Source: Bacillus fungorum (GTDB lineage Bacteria; Bacillota; Bacilli; Bacillales; Bacillaceae_G). Taken from it: a stretch of 64,000 nt of DNA. Position 1 is the stretch's first letter; each line of letters opens with the position of its first letter. The notes beneath the pieces were generated by a model. The model did no database searches, was not told the origin of the DNA, and saw nothing but the letters and a program-made list of their open reading frames with translations. The stretch lies in the NCBI RefSeq assembly GCF_002746455.1, contig NZ_NWUW01000012.1, positions 62,001-126,000 on the forward strand. The letters are read 5' to 3'. Positions 44,931 through 53,695 of this stretch are shown here, piece by piece. Both the position numbers and the translations under genes were made by a program.

Positions 44931-46259
44931 TTGGAAATATTTAATTTAGTCATGGTTGCGATTTTAATCGCATTTACTGGATTTTTCGTAGCAGCTGAGT
45001 TTGCGATTGTAAAAGTACGTTCAAGTCGTATTGATCAGCTTGTTGCGGAAGGAAAACGCGGTGCTTTAGCAGCGAAAAAAGTAACAACAAATTTAGATGA
45101 ATATTTATCTGCTTGTCAATTAGGTATTACAGTTACAGCTATGGGATTAGGTTGGTTAGGTGAACCGACAATTGAAAAGTTATTACACCCGTTATTTGAG
45201 AAATGGAACTTAAATCCTTCTATTTCATCAGTATTAACATTTGGTCTTGCTTTTATGATTATGACATATTTACACGTTGTAGTCGGGGAATTAGCTCCGA
45301 AAACGATGGCAATTCAAAAGGCTGAAAGGGTAACGTTATTATTGGCAGGTCCATTAATGATGTTCTATAAAGTGATGTATCCATTTATTTGGGTATTGAA
45401 CGGTTCAGCGCGTGTTGTAACGGGCTTATTCGGTTTAAAACCAGCTTCAGAACATGAAGTAGCTCATACAGAGGAAGAATTACGCCTTATCCTTTCAGAT
45501 AGCTATGAAAGTGGCGAAATTAATCAGGCTGAATACAAGTATGTAAATAATATTTTTGAATTTGATAATCGTATTGCAAAAGAGATTATGGTACCGCGAA
45601 CAGAAATCGTTGGTTTCTACCTGGAAGATTCAGTAGAAGAACACATGAAAGTAATCCAAAATGAGCGATACACACGTTATCCGATTTTTGGAGAAGATAA
45701 AGACGATATTATCGGTATGGTCAATGTAAAAGATTTCTTTATTCGATATATGACCGAAGATCAAAAAGATTTATCATCCATTCGCTCGTATATGCGTCCG
45801 ATTATTGAAGTGATGGAAACAACTCCAATTCACGATTTATTACTTCAAATGCAGAAGAAGCGAATTCCGATGGCTGTTTTATATGATGAGTACGGAGGAA
45901 CAGCTGGAATTGTAACGCTTGAGGACATCTTGGAGGAAATCGTCGGCGAAATCCGTGATGAATATGATGAAGATGAAGCACCGCCAATTCAACATGTGAA
46001 CGAGCAACATATCATTGTTGATGGAAAAGTGCTTATCTCAGAAGTAAAAGATTTATTTGGATTACACATTGAAGAAGACGATGTGGATACAATCGGTGGC
46101 TGGATTATGATGCAAAATCATGAAATTGAAGAAGGACAACACGTTGAGGCAGAAGGTTATGAATTTAAAGTGTTAGAAAAAGACGCTTACCAAATTAAAC
46201 GTGTTGAAATTCGTAAGATGGAGCAAGAACAAGAAGAAGAGAAAGCAGCAACTGTGTAA
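44931..46259 (+). CDS. CNNM/CorC-type membrane protein (hemolysin C family, MpfA-like)
   Basis: Membrane protein of 442 residues in the order: CNNM domain with about four helices (1-185, LGITVTAMGLGWLGEPTIEK), two CBS domains (about 215-340, VPRTEIVGFYLEDSVEEHM, MVNVKDFFIRYM, GTAGIVTLEDILEEIVGEI), and a CorC_HlyC domain at the C-terminus (IIVDGKVLISEVKDLFGLHI). Related proteins such as B. subtilis MpfA (YhdP) act in magnesium efflux. TTG start behind AAGGGG inside a hairpin. The final codons overlap a terminator. Confidence 0.9.
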   Translation: MEIFNLVMVAILIAFTGFFVAAEFAIVKVRSSRIDQLVAEGKRGALAAKKVTTNLDEYLSACQLGITVTAMGLGWLGEPTIEKLLHPLFEKWNLNPSISSVLTFGLAFMIMTYLHVVVGELAPKTMAIQKAERVTLLLAGPLMMFYKVMYPFIWVLNGSARVVTGLFGLKPASEHEVAHTEEELRLILSDSYESGEINQAEYKYVNNIFEFDNRIAKEIMVPRTEIVGFYLEDSVEEHMKVIQNERYTRYPIFGEDKDDIIGMVNVKDFFIRYMTEDQKDLSSIRSYMRPIIEVMETTPIHDLLLQMQKKRIPMAVLYDEYGGTAGIVTLEDILEEIVGEIRDEYDEDEAPPIQHVNEQHIIVDGKVLISEVKDLFGLHIEEDDVDTIGGWIMMQNHEIEEGQHVEAEGYEFKVLEKDAYQIKRVEIRKMEQEQEEEKAATV

Positions 46260-46273
46260 GTTGCTGCTTTTCT
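46240..46273 (+). terminator. Intrinsic terminator
   Basis: AGAAAGCAGCAAC pairs with GTTGCTGCTTTTCT. It overlaps the last codons of the CNNM gene. Confidence 0.8.
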
Positions 46274-46311
46274 TCTAAAGTATAAAAAATGAGAAATTAG
46301 GAGCGGATATT

Positions 46312-46725
46312 TTGATTCAAGTAGCCTTACGTGTATATCGATTACAATTGTATGCGATCTTTAGTGGTTTACTACTTATGTGGACGATTACTCCGTTTGG
46401 AAAACAAGTAACAGGGTTTGGTATCGGATTAGCTGTAAGTGCATATTGCCTTTGGTTATTAGCTCGCAGAGTGGAGAAACTTGGGAAAAGTATCGTAATG
46501 AAGGAAAAGGCTCCGGGATTAGGAGTTCTAAACCGATTTGCAGCTGCCATTTTAGGAGCTATCATCATGTATGAAATTGAGCATGAAATGGAAATGTGGG
46601 CATTTGGTACAGGTATTTTAGGTGGTCACTTTTTAATGATTGCAAATTTAGCTTATGCAAATATGCAGTTAGTGAAAGAAGAAGAGAAGCAAAAGGAACG
46701 TGCTTCGAAAAACATAGAGCTATGA
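46312..46725 (+). CDS. Small membrane protein, ATP synthase subunit I-like
   Basis: Membrane protein of 137 residues with four helices (YAIFSGLLLMWTITPFG, GIGLAVSAYCLWLLA, FAAAILGAIIMYEIE, GGHFLMIANLAYANM) and a charged C-terminal tail. The layout resembles AtpI/PF03899 proteins, but there is no ATP synthase operon here, so function is uncertain. TTG start behind AGGAGCGG. Confidence 0.6.
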   Translation: MIQVALRVYRLQLYAIFSGLLLMWTITPFGKQVTGFGIGLAVSAYCLWLLARRVEKLGKSIVMKEKAPGLGVLNRFAAAILGAIIMYEIEHEMEMWAFGTGILGGHFLMIANLAYANMQLVKEEEKQKERASKNIEL

Positions 46726-46727
46726 TG

Positions 46728-46755
46728 AAAGGGACCTAATGGGGTTCCTTTTTTA
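46728..46755 (+). terminator. Weak terminator
   Basis: AAAGGGACC pairs loosely with GGGTTCCTTT, followed by Ts. Confidence 0.5.
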
Positions 46756-46923
46756 GTTTAGCGATAGGATACAAGTAATCAAAATAACGACAAATATAAT
46801 ACGCTTCTTTTTTACGTTTTTCAATAGTATGAAAAATAATGTAAAAAAATTTAAAAACCCATCGATTTCTAAAGCTTATGTATGTTATTATGACAAAAGA
46901 CTTTTTGAAAGAGGTGGATACCA

Positions 46924-47472
46924 ATGTTACAAGCGTTACTTATTTTTGTGCTTCAAATTATTTACGTTCCAATTTTAACAATCCGTACGATTTTGCTTGT
47001 AAAGAATCAAACAAGATCCGCTGCTGGTGTTGGATTGTTAGAAGGAGCTATTTACATTGTTAGTTTAGGTATTGTGTTTCAAGATTTATCAAATTGGATG
47101 AACATCGTTGCCTATGTCATTGGCTTTAGTGCGGGACTGTTATTAGGCGGTTATATAGAGAATAAATTAGCAATTGGTTATATTACGTATCAAGTTAGTT
47201 TACTAGACCGTTGTAATGAATTAGTAGATGAATTACGTCACTCTGGATTTGGCGTTACAGTGTTTGAAGGCGAAGGTATTAATTCTATACGTTATCGCTT
47301 AGATATCGTTGCAAAGCGTTCTAGAGAAAAAGAACTGTTAGAAATTATTAATGAAATTGCACCGAAAGCGTTTATGTCTTCTTATGAAATTCGTTCATTT
47401 AAAGGCGGATATTTAACGAAGGCGATGAAGAAAAGAGCGTTAATGAAGAAGAAAAATCATCATGTATCGTAA
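46924..47472 (+). CDS. UPF0316 membrane protein (DUF5698 + DUF2179, YebE-like)
   Basis: Protein of 182 residues. Three helices fill the first 80 residues ([20 protein letters not shown] at the start), followed by a soluble DUF2179 domain ([39 protein letters not shown]). Orthologues are widespread in Bacillus; function unknown, though DUF2179 domains occur in membrane proteins thought to bind small ligands. AAAGAGGTGG before the ATG. Confidence 0.85.
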   Translation: MLQALLIFVLQIIYVPILTIRTILLVKNQTRSAAGVGLLEGAIYIVSLGIVFQDLSNWMNIVAYVIGFSAGLLLGGYIENKLAIGYITYQVSLLDRCNELVDELRHSGFGVTVFEGEGINSIRYRLDIVAKRSREKELLEIINEIAPKAFMSSYEIRSFKGGYLTKAMKKRALMKKKNHHVS

Positions 47473-47520
47473 AAAGGGGAGTAGTGCTGCATGAAAAGCG
47501 CAGTATAAGTCCATATGTAA

Positions 47521-47560
47521 AAGGGAGGAATCTATTTTGATGTAGATTCCTCCTTTTTTT
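47521..47560 (+). terminator. Intrinsic terminator
   Basis: AAGGGAGGAATCTA pairs with TAGATTCCTCCTT, followed by six Ts. Confidence 0.9.
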
Positions 47561-47590
47561 ATGAAAAATATTTATCTGTTAATTGAAAAA

Positions 47591-47830
47591 CTAAATCGTA
47601 TAATTATTTTTTCTACTCATCCTCAAATTAATGATTAGCCATATAATTTGAAAAAATACCGGTATGATAAACGCGATTAATAAGACGATAAGTGATATGG
47701 ATTTAATTTCGGGTGTTTGAGTAACACCAGCACCATCAACATCTCGTAGCCAAATAATAGCTGCCCATATTCCAAAAACGATAATCCAAAATATGTTACC
47801 AATCCACCAAGAAATCCATCGTTTTTTCAT
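47591..47830 (-). CDS. Small two-helix membrane protein
   Basis: Protein of 79 residues with two helices (WIGNIFWIIVFGIWAAIIWL, LIVLLIAFIIPVFFQIIWLI) and basic ends. A GTAAGGGGTGC box precedes the ATG on the minus strand. No family recognised. It lies downstream of, and on the same strand as, the lipoprotein gene, 76 bases away. Confidence 0.6.
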   Translation of the reverse strand: MKKRWISWWIGNIFWIIVFGIWAAIIWLRDVDGAGVTQTPEIKSISLIVLLIAFIIPVFFQIIWLIINLRMSRKNNYTI

Positions 47831-47906
47831 GTTAGCACCCCTTACATTTACCCACTGTTAAAAGTATATTTTCGTTCGTTACATTTATAATGAAACAACT
47901 TTTAAA

Positions 47907-48284
47907 TTAGTTTTTAACTGTATATCTAACTTGTTTGAAGGTTACTATTTCTCCATCATTATTATCATCTTTCGTTTGCAAAAGTTGAACTTTTGGTTTG
48001 TAGTCTGTCCTATGAGCGTGCTCAATATCTTTAATGTTAAGTTTGTAAGATTCGCCATTATTAATTTTTTGTTCCAATACTTTTTTATTAGCAACATAAA
48101 TAAAAGTCACTTTATTTTCATCAATGCCCTCGGTCTTAATTTCTAACTCATTATCTTTTGTTGTAATCGTTGGTGTTAATAATTCAATACTGCCGTTTCC
48201 AGTTTCTAAAGAATTCTCTGCTATAGTTGAACATCCGGATAATATGATTCCGGTGAATAGAAGAACAGCTAATTTCTGTTTCAT
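47907..48284 (-). CDS. Lipoprotein of unknown function
   Basis: Secreted lipoprotein of 125 residues. MKQKLAVLLFTGIILSGCST shows a lipobox (LSGC), so mature Cys17 would be lipidated on the outer face. The rest is a small strand-rich domain with KTEGIDENKVTFIYVANKKV. ATG 48284 is chosen because the lipobox then sits normally and GGGGGAT precedes it. Family not recognised. Confidence 0.75.
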   Translation of the reverse strand: MKQKLAVLLFTGIILSGCSTIAENSLETGNGSIELLTPTITTKDNELEIKTEGIDENKVTFIYVANKKVLEQKINNGESYKLNIKDIEHAHRTDYKPKVQLLQTKDDNNDGEIVTFKQVRYTVKN

Positions 48285-48551
48285 AACATCCCCCAATTTC
48301 AAGTGATTTTTAATTTTGGTATTGCTAGTTTGCTAGTGTTTTAAGTAAATGTTTAGCTAGCACTTTTTAATTGTACCATAATATGTAAAATAAAACTGGT
48401 TGTATATCCAATTTAAGGGAGATTGAAAAGTTTACTTATTGTTTTACATTCGTGTGTTTTAGCTTCTATTTCAATCCAAATGTAGACAGGAGAAAGAAAT
48501 TTTTTTAATTATAGGTCGCTTGTCTAAAGGTACCATCCCAATTGTAATGTG

Positions 48552-49748
48552 TTAAAGATGTTTCGTATCATTACATAGGTATATATCTTCTTTGGAGGCC
48601 CCTTTTTTAATATTTAAAATATGAAGTGAAATAAAACCAATAAGTCCTATTCCGCCAAAAATAAGCCATGGTGTATACATTCTGTTTAAGTTGGATGTAA
48701 AAGATGTACCGGTATAATTACCGATGATAAAACCAAATGCGAGTGATAGTTGATAAAATCCGAAGTAAGTAGCTGTATATGATTCGCTACTATAATTTGA
48801 AATAGCGATATCAGCGTTAGGTAATACGAGTGTTTCACCGATTGTAAATAAAATTACACAAATAAATAGCCAATACGGGTGTTGAAATAAAGGGATGAGT
48901 AAAAAGGAAATACTCATTAATAAAATGCCGTATTTAATAATCGAAAGTGTGTTGTATTTGTGAAATAGTTTTCGGAATAACACCATAAATATGACGCCTG
49001 TTATTGCATTTATCGTAATAACTAGTGTAGCAAGTTGATTGCTATTACTAATGTTTTTCATATGAAGTGGAAGTGCGACAGTAAGCTGAGTAAACATAAT
49101 ATAGAAGAAAATCATGATAAATGAAAACAGAAGAAAAGACTTGTTTTGTAAGATAGCCTGTATTCCTAATGTAATAGACGTGTTTTCAGTAGTGACTTGG
49201 AAGTGATTTTTAAGTAAGTAAAAGATAAAAGCGAATAACAGCATAAGAGATCCTGTTAGAGAGAAAGCATAGATTGGATCGAGTAAGAGTAAGAACCCTC
49301 CTGCAATTGGTCCGATTATTGCACCGCAATTAAAACTAAGGTTTAAATATGTAAATGAATTTTTTCTCATATGAGCTGGTTGTGAACCAAATATAGCGCG
49401 AGCAGCAGGTTCGTAAAATGCAGTTCCGAAGCCAATAAGTGCAGAAGAAATAGAAATGGTATAGAAATCAGAACATATTCCTAAAGCAATAAATCCAATT
49501 CCCCTTAAAAATAATCCGGCTATCATCATAATGATATAGCCTATTTTGTCAGCAATTAATCCTGAAAATAATGGGATAACTCGTGATGTGATTGTCATAA
49601 CTGTCAACACGGTTCCTACTTGAATAGCTGAAAAATGAAGAAAGTTTAATAGATAAATAGCTAAAAATGCGTATACTGCAAAATACCCAAAAGACATAAA
49701 AAATGAAGAAATAAGCATGAAACGTATCGGTATTGAGAAACTTTTCAT
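48552..49748 (-). CDS. Major facilitator superfamily transporter
   Basis: MFS permease of 398 residues with twelve predicted helices. After the second helix, GLIADKIGYIIMMIAGLFLR is the conserved loop 2-3 region (GxxaDrxGr). Mid-protein there is a long cytosolic loop, and the C-terminal half repeats the pattern. Such 12-helix proteins are often drug or sugar efflux pumps; the substrate is unknown. AGGGGGAT precedes the ATG. No leader ORF is visible. Confidence 0.85.
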   Translation of the reverse strand: MKSFSIPIRFMLISSFFMSFGYFAVYAFLAIYLLNFLHFSAIQVGTVLTVMTITSRVIPLFSGLIADKIGYIIMMIAGLFLRGIGFIALGICSDFYTISISSALIGFGTAFYEPAARAIFGSQPAHMRKNSFTYLNLSFNCGAIIGPIAGGFLLLLDPIYAFSLTGSLMLLFAFIFYLLKNHFQVTTENTSITLGIQAILQNKSFLLFSFIMIFFYIMFTQLTVALPLHMKNISNSNQLATLVITINAITGVIFMVLFRKLFHKYNTLSIIKYGILLMSISFLLIPLFQHPYWLFICVILFTIGETLVLPNADIAISNYSSESYTATYFGFYQLSLAFGFIIGNYTGTSFTSNLNRMYTPWLIFGGIGLIGFISLHILNIKKGASKEDIYLCNDTKHL

Positions 49749-49854
49749 AGAAATCCCCCTAATTATGTAACCAGTAAAATTGATTAATGGTTAACTATTT
49801 TATATTATAATTATACATAAAGTCAGAAAAAAGTAAATTTTAAGAAGAAGGTGA

Positions 49855-50403
49855 ATGGAATTGAATCAAAACGCACCAAACGAATTAGAGTATATTCGAG
49901 AATTTTTAAATACATGGAGAATACCAAATGATACGAGAGAAGCAATTGATTTGCTACAAACAGAAGAGGATATAAAGCTCTTTATGAAAGAATATTTTCA
50001 TGAAGAGTTCCCTTTTCATACGATAGAGGAATTAAAACGTTTTCGAGAAGATATTCGGATGACAATGGAAGGAGAAGGATCGTTGCAAAAATGGTTAGAG
50101 AAATACCCATTTCATGTATATATAAAGGAAGATATGAAAGGTATTACATATGAACCTGTGCACGAAGAGAATGTATATACAAAAGTATTAAGCATTGTGT
50201 TAATGGCGATTCAAGAAAATTGGTGGGGAAGGTTAAAAGCATGTCCAGATTGTCGCTGGGTATTTTATGATCATTCGCGTAATGGAAGTAAAAGATGGTG
50301 CGGTATGTATGCTGGAGAAGAAGGAGGAAGAGCATGCGGTACGATCGCGAAAGTGAAAAATTACCGGGCGAAGAGAAAAGGAAGATCGGGTTATAATGTG
50401 TAA
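49855..50403 (+). CDS. CGNR zinc-finger domain protein (ABATE family)
   Basis: Predicted DNA-binding regulator of 182 residues. The N-terminal ABATE-like helical domain covers about 1-120, and the C-terminal finger reads LKACPDCRWVFYDHSRNGSK, RWCGM, then ACGTIAKVKNYRAKRKG. The spacing between the Cys pairs is a little longer than in the classic CGNR core. AGAAGAAGGTG before the ATG. It is 20 bases upstream of a methyltransferase and may be co-expressed with it. Confidence 0.82.
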   Translation: MELNQNAPNELEYIREFLNTWRIPNDTREAIDLLQTEEDIKLFMKEYFHEEFPFHTIEELKRFREDIRMTMEGEGSLQKWLEKYPFHVYIKEDMKGITYEPVHEENVYTKVLSIVLMAIQENWWGRLKACPDCRWVFYDHSRNGSKRWCGMYAGEEGGRACGTIAKVKNYRAKRKGRSGYNV

Positions 50404-50423
50404 TTTATATTAGGGGAAGAAAA

Positions 50424-51200
50424 TTGGATGGGGGAATGAAGGATATGGAAAGTACACAAATATTAGCTATAAATAAAAAGTGTTGGGATACGGTTGCACC
50501 ATATTTCTTTCAAGTTGATTGTTTACCAAAATACGGCCCGTATACAGCGTCTGAAGATGAGATTCGTTTGTTCGATTCAATCAGAAATAAAAAGGTTCTT
50601 GATATTGGATGTGGAAGTGGGCATTCGTTGCAGTATATGGCGGAACATGGTGCAGAAGAATTATGGGGACTTGATCTTTCAAGTGCACAAATTAAAACAG
50701 CAAATGAAACGTTAAAGTGTTGGAATCCAAAGTTAGTATGTGGAGCAATGGAAGAGGAAGGGGATATTCCGAAAGGGTATTTTGATATTGTATACTCCAT
50801 TTACGCATTAGGTTGGACCTCGAATTTAGGAAATACATTAGAGCTTATTTATTCCTATTTAAAACCAGGAGGAAGTTTTATCTTTAGCTGGGAGCACCCC
50901 GTATATTCAAATTTACAGTATGGTACAGAAGAAATTGTTTTAAGCTCTTCCTATTATGAGGAAACTCCAATTACTTTTGAAAGGTTTAAAGGGGAAGAAG
51001 TACAAGCGACATTATATAAACGAAAAATGAGTACATACATAAATGAGCTAAATAAAGCGGGTTTTACAATTGAGAGAATAGAAGAACCTGAACCAGCTAG
51101 ATCGTTTGATGAAGAATTAGCGGAGCCTTCTACGAAGTATTATTCTTTATATAAAGCTAGAATGGTGCCGACGACGTTTATTGTGAAGGCAAGAAAATGA
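50424..51200 (+). CDS. Class I SAM-dependent methyltransferase
   Basis: Methyltransferase of 250-258 residues. SAM-binding motif I is VLDIGCGSGHSLQYMAEHGA near 58-77, and the acidic residue following lies in LWGLDLSSAQIKTA. Motif IV-like DIVYSIYALGW and post-motif GGSFIFSWEHP are visible. Substrate unknown. Starts at TTG 50424, ATG 50436 or ATG 50445 are all possible; GGGGAAG before TTG 50424 fits best. Ends at a strong bidirectional terminator. Confidence 0.83.
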   Translation: MDGGMKDMESTQILAINKKCWDTVAPYFFQVDCLPKYGPYTASEDEIRLFDSIRNKKVLDIGCGSGHSLQYMAEHGAEELWGLDLSSAQIKTANETLKCWNPKLVCGAMEEEGDIPKGYFDIVYSIYALGWTSNLGNTLELIYSYLKPGGSFIFSWEHPVYSNLQYGTEEIVLSSSYYEETPITFERFKGEEVQATLYKRKMSTYINELNKAGFTIERIEEPEPARSFDEELAEPSTKYYSLYKARMVPTTFIVKARK

Positions 51201-51240
51201 AAAATACAGCGTACACTTTTTTTAGTGTACGCTGTATTTT
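51201..51240. terminator. Bidirectional terminator
   Basis: A perfect 18-bp palindromic stem (AAAATACAGCGTACACT with its complement) around a TTTT loop, ending in TTTT on both strands. It separates the methyltransferase from the minus-strand riboswitch transcript. Confidence 0.92.
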
Positions 51241-51255
51241 GTTAAAGGTTAGTAG

Positions 51256-51399
51256 TTATCTTTTCGGCTGAAAAATATGTTGGAAAAAGTATTTGTGATG
51301 CAAATTATCTACAACTTTATTTGCTTGATATGTGCGATGTTGCTCTAGTCGAAGTCTTTGTTCCATCATTTTTATTGCGTGATCAGATAAACGTAACAT
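51256..51399 (-). CDS. Small basic protein downstream of a c-di-AMP riboswitch
   Basis: Reading frame of 47 residues, MLRLSDHAIKMMEQRLRLEQ and so on, ending HIFQPKR. An AAGGAGATAT box lies 8 bases before the ATG. It is helical and rich in His, Arg and Gln, with no membrane segment. It is the only gene seen between the c-di-AMP riboswitch (51490-51640) and the terminator at 51201, so it should be under riboswitch control. Family not recognised; it could be a fragment of a larger lost gene. Confidence 0.6.
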   Translation of the reverse strand: MLRLSDHAIKMMEQRLRLEQHRTYQANKVVDNLHHKYFFQHIFQPKR

Positions 51400-51489
51400 T
51401 ATACATATCTCCTTTTCTATAAATATAGGTGACTATTTGGCATCGATCCCATATTTATAATTAAGGAGGCAAAATGTGTAACATAGGCA

Positions 51490-51640
51490 GAAAGCACCTT
51501 CCTCTCCCATTACGCTTACGAGGTTAGCTGTCGGACTCGGGAAGTGAGAGTTTCCCTACTTAAAAAAGATTCGCCCCAAGTAGCATAGCTACAAAAATGG
51601 TTCCCCCGCTCCAAAATTTGGACTCAGCAAAAGGTTTTAT
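51490..51640 (-). ncRNA. Cyclic di-AMP riboswitch (ydaO/yuaA class)
   Basis: Read on the minus strand, the conserved blocks appear in order: GCTGAGTCC, GCGGGGGAACC, a variable hairpin (GTAGCTATGCTAC), TTGGGGCGAATC, AAGTAGGGAAACTCTCACTT, CCCGAGTCCGACAGCTAACC, TCGTAAGCGTAATGGGAGAG, GAAGGT. These match the ydaO-yuaA consensus, including CCGACAGCTAACC. P1 pairs AACCTT with AAGGT. Such riboswitches switch genes off when c-di-AMP is high. Here the 3' neighbour is a 47-codon ORF; no clear expression-platform terminator is seen. Confidence 0.9.
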
Positions 51641-52144
51641 AAAGTAAAAGATAACACGAATAATTTTAAAAGTCAAACTATTTATTGTTTTCTTTTTTTT
51701 TTTTTTGAGTGAGGTTAAAACCACTCCATCGGGTAATATGATATCTTTTACTTCAATAAAGCCATGTTTTTTATATAAAGACAGAGCAGGTATATTTTTT
51801 TTTCCTGTTTGTATAATATATGTTTTTGAAGGGGGGAACATGTCAAATATATATAGTAGTAGTTTTGTAGCAATTCCTTTATGAAAATGATCGGGGGATA
51901 CTACTAAACGATGAATATCAACTTCCTCTTTATCAATTTTAAAAGAAATAAACCCGGCAAGTGTATCTTCATAAAAATAGCCGTAGAAAATTTCATCACA
52001 TGATTGAATATCGGCTATAGTATCATAAAGGCGAGGGATAGCTGTACTATTTATATATTTTGCCTCAATTTCATAAGCGGGTATTTGAATGTTTAAAATA
52101 GAAGTAGCGGTTTTGTGAGAAGTTGTTATTAATTTTTGAATCAT
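51560..52144 (-). CDS. GNAT acetyltransferase whose C-terminus is set by a poly-A tract
   Basis: N-acetyltransferase; the fold is clear to about residue 148 (YFYEDTLAGFISFKIDKEEV, HRLVVSPDHFHKGIATKLLL, ALSLYKKHGFIEVKDI). A run of 14 A (plus-strand T at 51693-51706) then gives KKKKKKTINS, and the frame runs on for about 38 residues that are simply translated riboswitch RNA. With 13 or 12 A the gene would stop at 51682 or 51678, a normal end. So the natural protein is probably about 153 residues, and the present frame comes from the homopolymer length. Confidence 0.78.
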   Translation of the reverse strand: MIQKLITTSHKTATSILNIQIPAYEIEAKYINSTAIPRLYDTIADIQSCDEIFYGYFYEDTLAGFISFKIDKEEVDIHRLVVSPDHFHKGIATKLLLYIFDMFPPSKTYIIQTGKKNIPALSLYKKHGFIEVKDIILPDGVVLTSLKKKKKKTINSLTFKIIRVIFYFIKPFAESKFWSGGTIFVAMLLGANLF

Positions 52145-52261
52145 ACGATAAAAACCTCCTTGTAGACTTTATTTTCATAGATTTGACAAGATTTTTCTTT
52201 TTTGGATATAATAATTTAGTATCAAAAAGAAATACACTATAATAGAAGTGGAGGACTAAAG

Positions 52262-52510
52262 ATGGGATGGATTATCACATTAATAGTTGGTGCTATTATA
52301 GGTGCAATTGCAGGTTCTATTACAGGTAAAGATTTTCCTGCCGGTATATTTGGAAATATAATTGCTGGTTTACTAGGAGCTTGGCTAGGCGGTAAATTAT
52401 TTGGGGCTTGGGGCCCTTCACTAGGTGGTATTCATATTGTACCAGCCTTATTAGGATCAATCGTTCTCGTTCTTATTGTATCATTTGTAGTGAAAGCTGC
52501 AAGAAAATAA
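52262..52510 (+). CDS. GlsB/YeaQ/YmgE-family stress membrane protein
   Basis: Small membrane protein of 82 residues, three helices with Gly-rich packing: MGWIITLIVGAIIGAIAGSI, then FGNIIAGLLGAWLGG and ALLGSIVLVLIVSFVVKAAR. This is the transglycosylase-associated (PF04226) pattern; despite the name no enzyme activity is known, and homologues are induced by general stress. AGTGGAGGA precedes the ATG. Followed by its own terminator. Confidence 0.88.
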   Translation: MGWIITLIVGAIIGAIAGSITGKDFPAGIFGNIIAGLLGAWLGGKLFGAWGPSLGGIHIVPALLGSIVLVLIVSFVVKAARK

Positions 52511-52523
52511 AGATATAGATTAT

Positions 52524-52555
52524 GATGAAAAGCCCTGAATAAGGGCTTTTCATCA
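52524..52555 (+). terminator. Intrinsic terminator
   Basis: GATGAAAAGCCCT pairs with AGGGCTTTTCATC. The T-stretch is inside the stem arm, so efficiency is uncertain. Confidence 0.65.
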
Positions 52556-52573
52556 TTCGAAGAGGTGGTTTCA

Positions 52574-53695
52574 TTGGAGAAAGTAAATATAAGAAAAAGA
52601 GACAGGTTAAGAAAGTTTTTTAGAGAACAAAATTATTTGGCGGTGTTACTTGGATTTGCGTTATTGTTCATTAACATATTATTGTTAACAAAAATATCCT
52701 TTGTGTTTACGCCGTTTATTGTCTTCTTAAAGACAATTTTCTTCCCGGTATTATTAGCGGGCGTACTATTTTACATTTTGCATCCATTCGTTTCGCTTCT
52801 CGAAAAGAAAGGCGTTTCAAGAATCGTATCGATAGCTTCCATATATTTAATAGTACTAGGATTATTTGTATTTTTAGTTGTTACGGTAATTCCAATTATT
52901 AAGGATCAAATCGATGCATTAATAGATAACTTACCGTATTTCGGTCATGAAATTGAACGAGCGGCACGTCGATTCGGTGAAAGTAATTTACTAGGGAAAA
53001 TTCAGGAGAATTTAAATATTGATGTAGCGAGTATGGTAAAAGATTACACAGTTGATTTTACGAAATCGTTATCCTCAGTAACAGGAAATGTAACTGGATT
53101 TTTAAGTACTGTTACAGAGGTCGTTTTAACGTTTGTAATGGTTCCGTTTATATTGTTCTACCTTTTAAAAGATGGTGAGCAATTACCGAATCACTTTTTA
53201 AAGTTTATTTCAGAACAAAGACAACCAGCAGCGATGAGAATACTAGATGATATGCATTATGCGATTAGTTCGTATATTAGAGGGCAAATTATCGTTAGCT
53301 TGTTTATCGGTATTATGCTATTAATCGGTTACCTTATTATTGGTATTAAATATGCAGTACTACTCGCTATTTTGGCGATGATTGTAAATATCGTTCCGTA
53401 CGTAGGACCAATTATTGCAATAACACCAGCGTTAATTATCGCATTTATTGACTCGCCGGCAATGGTTTTAAAGGTAATTATTGTTATGATGGTTGTCCAA
53501 TTAGCAGAAGGTAAATTTATTTCTCCGCAAGTCATGGGGAAAAAGCTAGATATTCATCCCATTACAATCATATTTATCATTTTAACTGCTGGAAATTTAT
53601 TCGGGATTATGGGCATTATTTTAGCTATTCCAGGGTATGCGATATTAAAAGTATTAGTTACGCACGGTTATAGATTTGTTAAGCTAAATACGTGA
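52574..53695 (+). CDS. AI-2E family transporter (YueF/YtvI/PerM-like)
   Basis: Membrane protein of 373 residues with about eight helices. Typical pieces: LLAGVLFYILHPFVSLLEKK near the N-terminus, IPIIKDQIDALIDNLPYF, a soluble mid-section, then MVNIVPYVGPIIAITPALII and GKFISPQVMGKKLDIHPITI. The superfamily includes sodium/proton antiporters and putative autoinducer-2 exporters; which applies is unknown. TTG 52574 is preferred (GAGGTGG 5 bases upstream); GTG 52565 is the alternative. Confidence 0.87.
   Translation: MEKVNIRKRDRLRKFFREQNYLAVLLGFALLFINILLLTKISFVFTPFIVFLKTIFFPVLLAGVLFYILHPFVSLLEKKGVSRIVSIASIYLIVLGLFVFLVVTVIPIIKDQIDALIDNLPYFGHEIERAARRFGESNLLGKIQENLNIDVASMVKDYTVDFTKSLSSVTGNVTGFLSTVTEVVLTFVMVPFILFYLLKDGEQLPNHFLKFISEQRQPAAMRILDDMHYAISSYIRGQIIVSLFIGIMLLIGYLIIGIKYAVLLAILAMIVNIVPYVGPIIAITPALIIAFIDSPAMVLKVIIVMMVVQLAEGKFISPQVMGKKLDIHPITIIFIILTAGNLFGIMGIILAIPGYAILKVLVTHGYRFVKLNT

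Noticed and set aside
51560-51681. The last about 40 residues of the GNAT frame as a membrane domain
   Set aside because: This stretch is the c-di-AMP aptamer read as protein; its apparent hydrophobicity has no family support.
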